Origin: Methylorubrum aminovorans | Lineage (GTDB): Bacteria > Pseudomonadota > Alphaproteobacteria > Rhizobiales > Beijerinckiaceae | Direction of reading: 5' to 3' | Assembly: GCF_022179725.1 (NCBI RefSeq) | Contig: NZ_BPRC01000004.1 | Span: 186,001-250,000 of the forward strand | DNA length: 64,000 bases | Part shown: in pieces, positions 63,398-64,000 of the stretch | Layout: the number at the start of each line of letters is the position of its first letter | How positions within the stretch are numbered: position 1 is the first letter of the stretch | Notes under the pieces: model-generated | The model's input: only the letters and a program-made list of their open reading frames with translations | Database searches by the model: none | What the model was told of the DNA's origin: nothing | Made by a program: the position numbers and the translations under genes

Positions 63398-64000
63398 GGA
63401 ATCGCCCCCTGCGGCAGGGCCGAACCCGGCGCGCGCGGCGGCGGCGCGCCGGGAGGCGGCTTCACGCCCGCGGCTTTCGCGGCCTCGCGCGCCGCGGCCT
63501 TGGCGGCCTTCTCCGCCTTCTCCGCCTCCGCCGCGACGGCCTCGGGCGTGGGCGCCATGCGGCGGGCCTTGGGCGGCGGCAGCAGCTTGCCCGAGGGCGC
63601 GGTCCCGCATTCGCGGAAGCGCAGCTCAGCCAGCGGCTCGCCGGTTTCGGCGTTGATCGGCAGGCTGTCGGGAAGCGCCACCAGGGAGGGGTTCCACTGG
63701 ATCTTCCCGCCGATGGTCCCCTCCAACGTCGCTGGCGATCCTCCGCGGCGAAGGGAGAGCAGGTCCGGCCCGTAGGCGGTGGCGACCTTGCCGGCGAGCA
63801 CGACCTGGAGCACGCGGGTGACGTCGGGCGTGAGCGGGCGCAGGGGGTTGTCGATGGTGATGGTGCCGCTGCGCGTCACCCACAGATCGAGATTCTTGGC
63901 CCCCTGATAGCGGACCGCCTGGTCCGGCTCGCAGACCACCGGCGGCGCGGCGAAGTTCGTCGCGGCGGGCGGCGGGACGGCGACGGGAGCCGGATCGGCC
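63394..64000 (-). CDS. C-terminal part of an unrecognised protein (partial)
   Basis: The frame is open to the right edge, so the N-terminus is outside the window. The visible part begins Pro/Ala-rich (VPPPAATNFAAPPVVCEPDQ), continues with a beta-rich region (NLDLWVTRSGTITIDNPLRP, GGKIQWNPSLVALPDSLPIN) and ends in a helix of Lys/Glu/Ala repeats (AAEAEKAEKAAKAAAREAAK) and a Pro-rich tail. No family recognised. Its stop overlaps the next gene. Confidence 0.6.
   Translation of the reverse strand, partial: ADPAPVAVPPPAATNFAAPPVVCEPDQAVRYQGAKNLDLWVTRSGTITIDNPLRPLTPDVTRVLQVVLAGKVATAYGPDLLSLRRGGSPATLEGTIGGKIQWNPSLVALPDSLPINAETGEPLAELRFRECGTAPSGKLLPPPKARRMAPTPEAVAAEAEKAEKAAKAAAREAAKAAGVKPPPGAPPPRAPGSALPQGAIP

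Overview
The window is very GC-rich, densely packed chromosomal DNA of an alphaproteobacterium of the Rhizobiales, most likely a Methylobacterium/Methylorubrum-type organism. This rests on the AcpXL very-long-chain fatty acid genes for lipid A, the imuA-imuB-dnaE2 SOS mutasome with an alphaproteobacterial GTTC-N7-GTTC LexA box, a ROSE-like leader before a small heat-shock gene, an HWE-type histidine kinase, and many GTG/TTG starts with GTGA/ATGA overlaps. The species assignment is inference.

Layout. 1-8.2 kb is an exopolysaccharide-type locus: the end of an ATPase-like gene, a beta-helix protein broken by two homopolymer frameshifts, a family 4 glycosyltransferase, a NodB deacetylase, a FemAB/GNAT-like protein and a Wzx-type flippase interrupted by an in-frame TAG. 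8.3-13.8 kb holds small proteins and molybdate transporter genes modB and modC, separated by about 2 kb that carries two small secreted proteins (one with a 15-bp tandem repeat in its signal region) and a GST. 13.9-20.4 kb has a patatin and the LexA-controlled imuA-imuB-dnaE2 operon. 20.8-31.4 kb is mostly housekeeping: receiver protein, two cyclophilins, coaD, gyrA, mobA, mrp, pncB and a toxin-antitoxin pair.

31.5-35.8 kb is the most remarkable part: rtcB (RNA ligase), rsr (bacterial Ro60), and, upstream of rsr on the same strand in 1.2 kb without protein genes, an array of seven tandem Y RNAs. Every unit has the Ro-binding signature GGGCCGR-N9/10-G(T/G)TA/GATC and a distal strand that closes a two-part stem. 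Four units carry tRNA-like modules in circularly permuted order, with the acceptor-like stem closed by a short loop (GNRA in three). One promoter-like sequence precedes the first unit, and an XRE-family regulator gene is divergent from it. The likely roles are RNA quality control by Rsr and RNA end repair by RtcB, with the Y RNAs as scaffolds or gates of different specificity.

36.2-49.5 kb contains pxpA, two AI-2E-type transporters, hisN, a secreted RTX metalloprotease-like protein with three repeated C-terminal domains, a lysophospholipase-like hydrolase, hsp20 with its leader, a cupin, a helix-turn-helix protein and a Kdo hydroxylase. 49.7-59.4 kb is the AcpXL cluster (acpXL, fabZXL, a KAS lacking its catalytic cysteine, an active KAS, a ketoreductase), separated by a large opposite-strand HWE hybrid kinase from the alcohol dehydrogenase that normally follows it. 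59.4-64 kb has a small DMT-type membrane protein, a Tat-exported Gfo/Idh oxidoreductase, a DUF985 cupin, a saccharopine dehydrogenase-like protein and the end of an unrecognised gene. Several families of short palindromic repeats (REP-like) are dispersed through the window.
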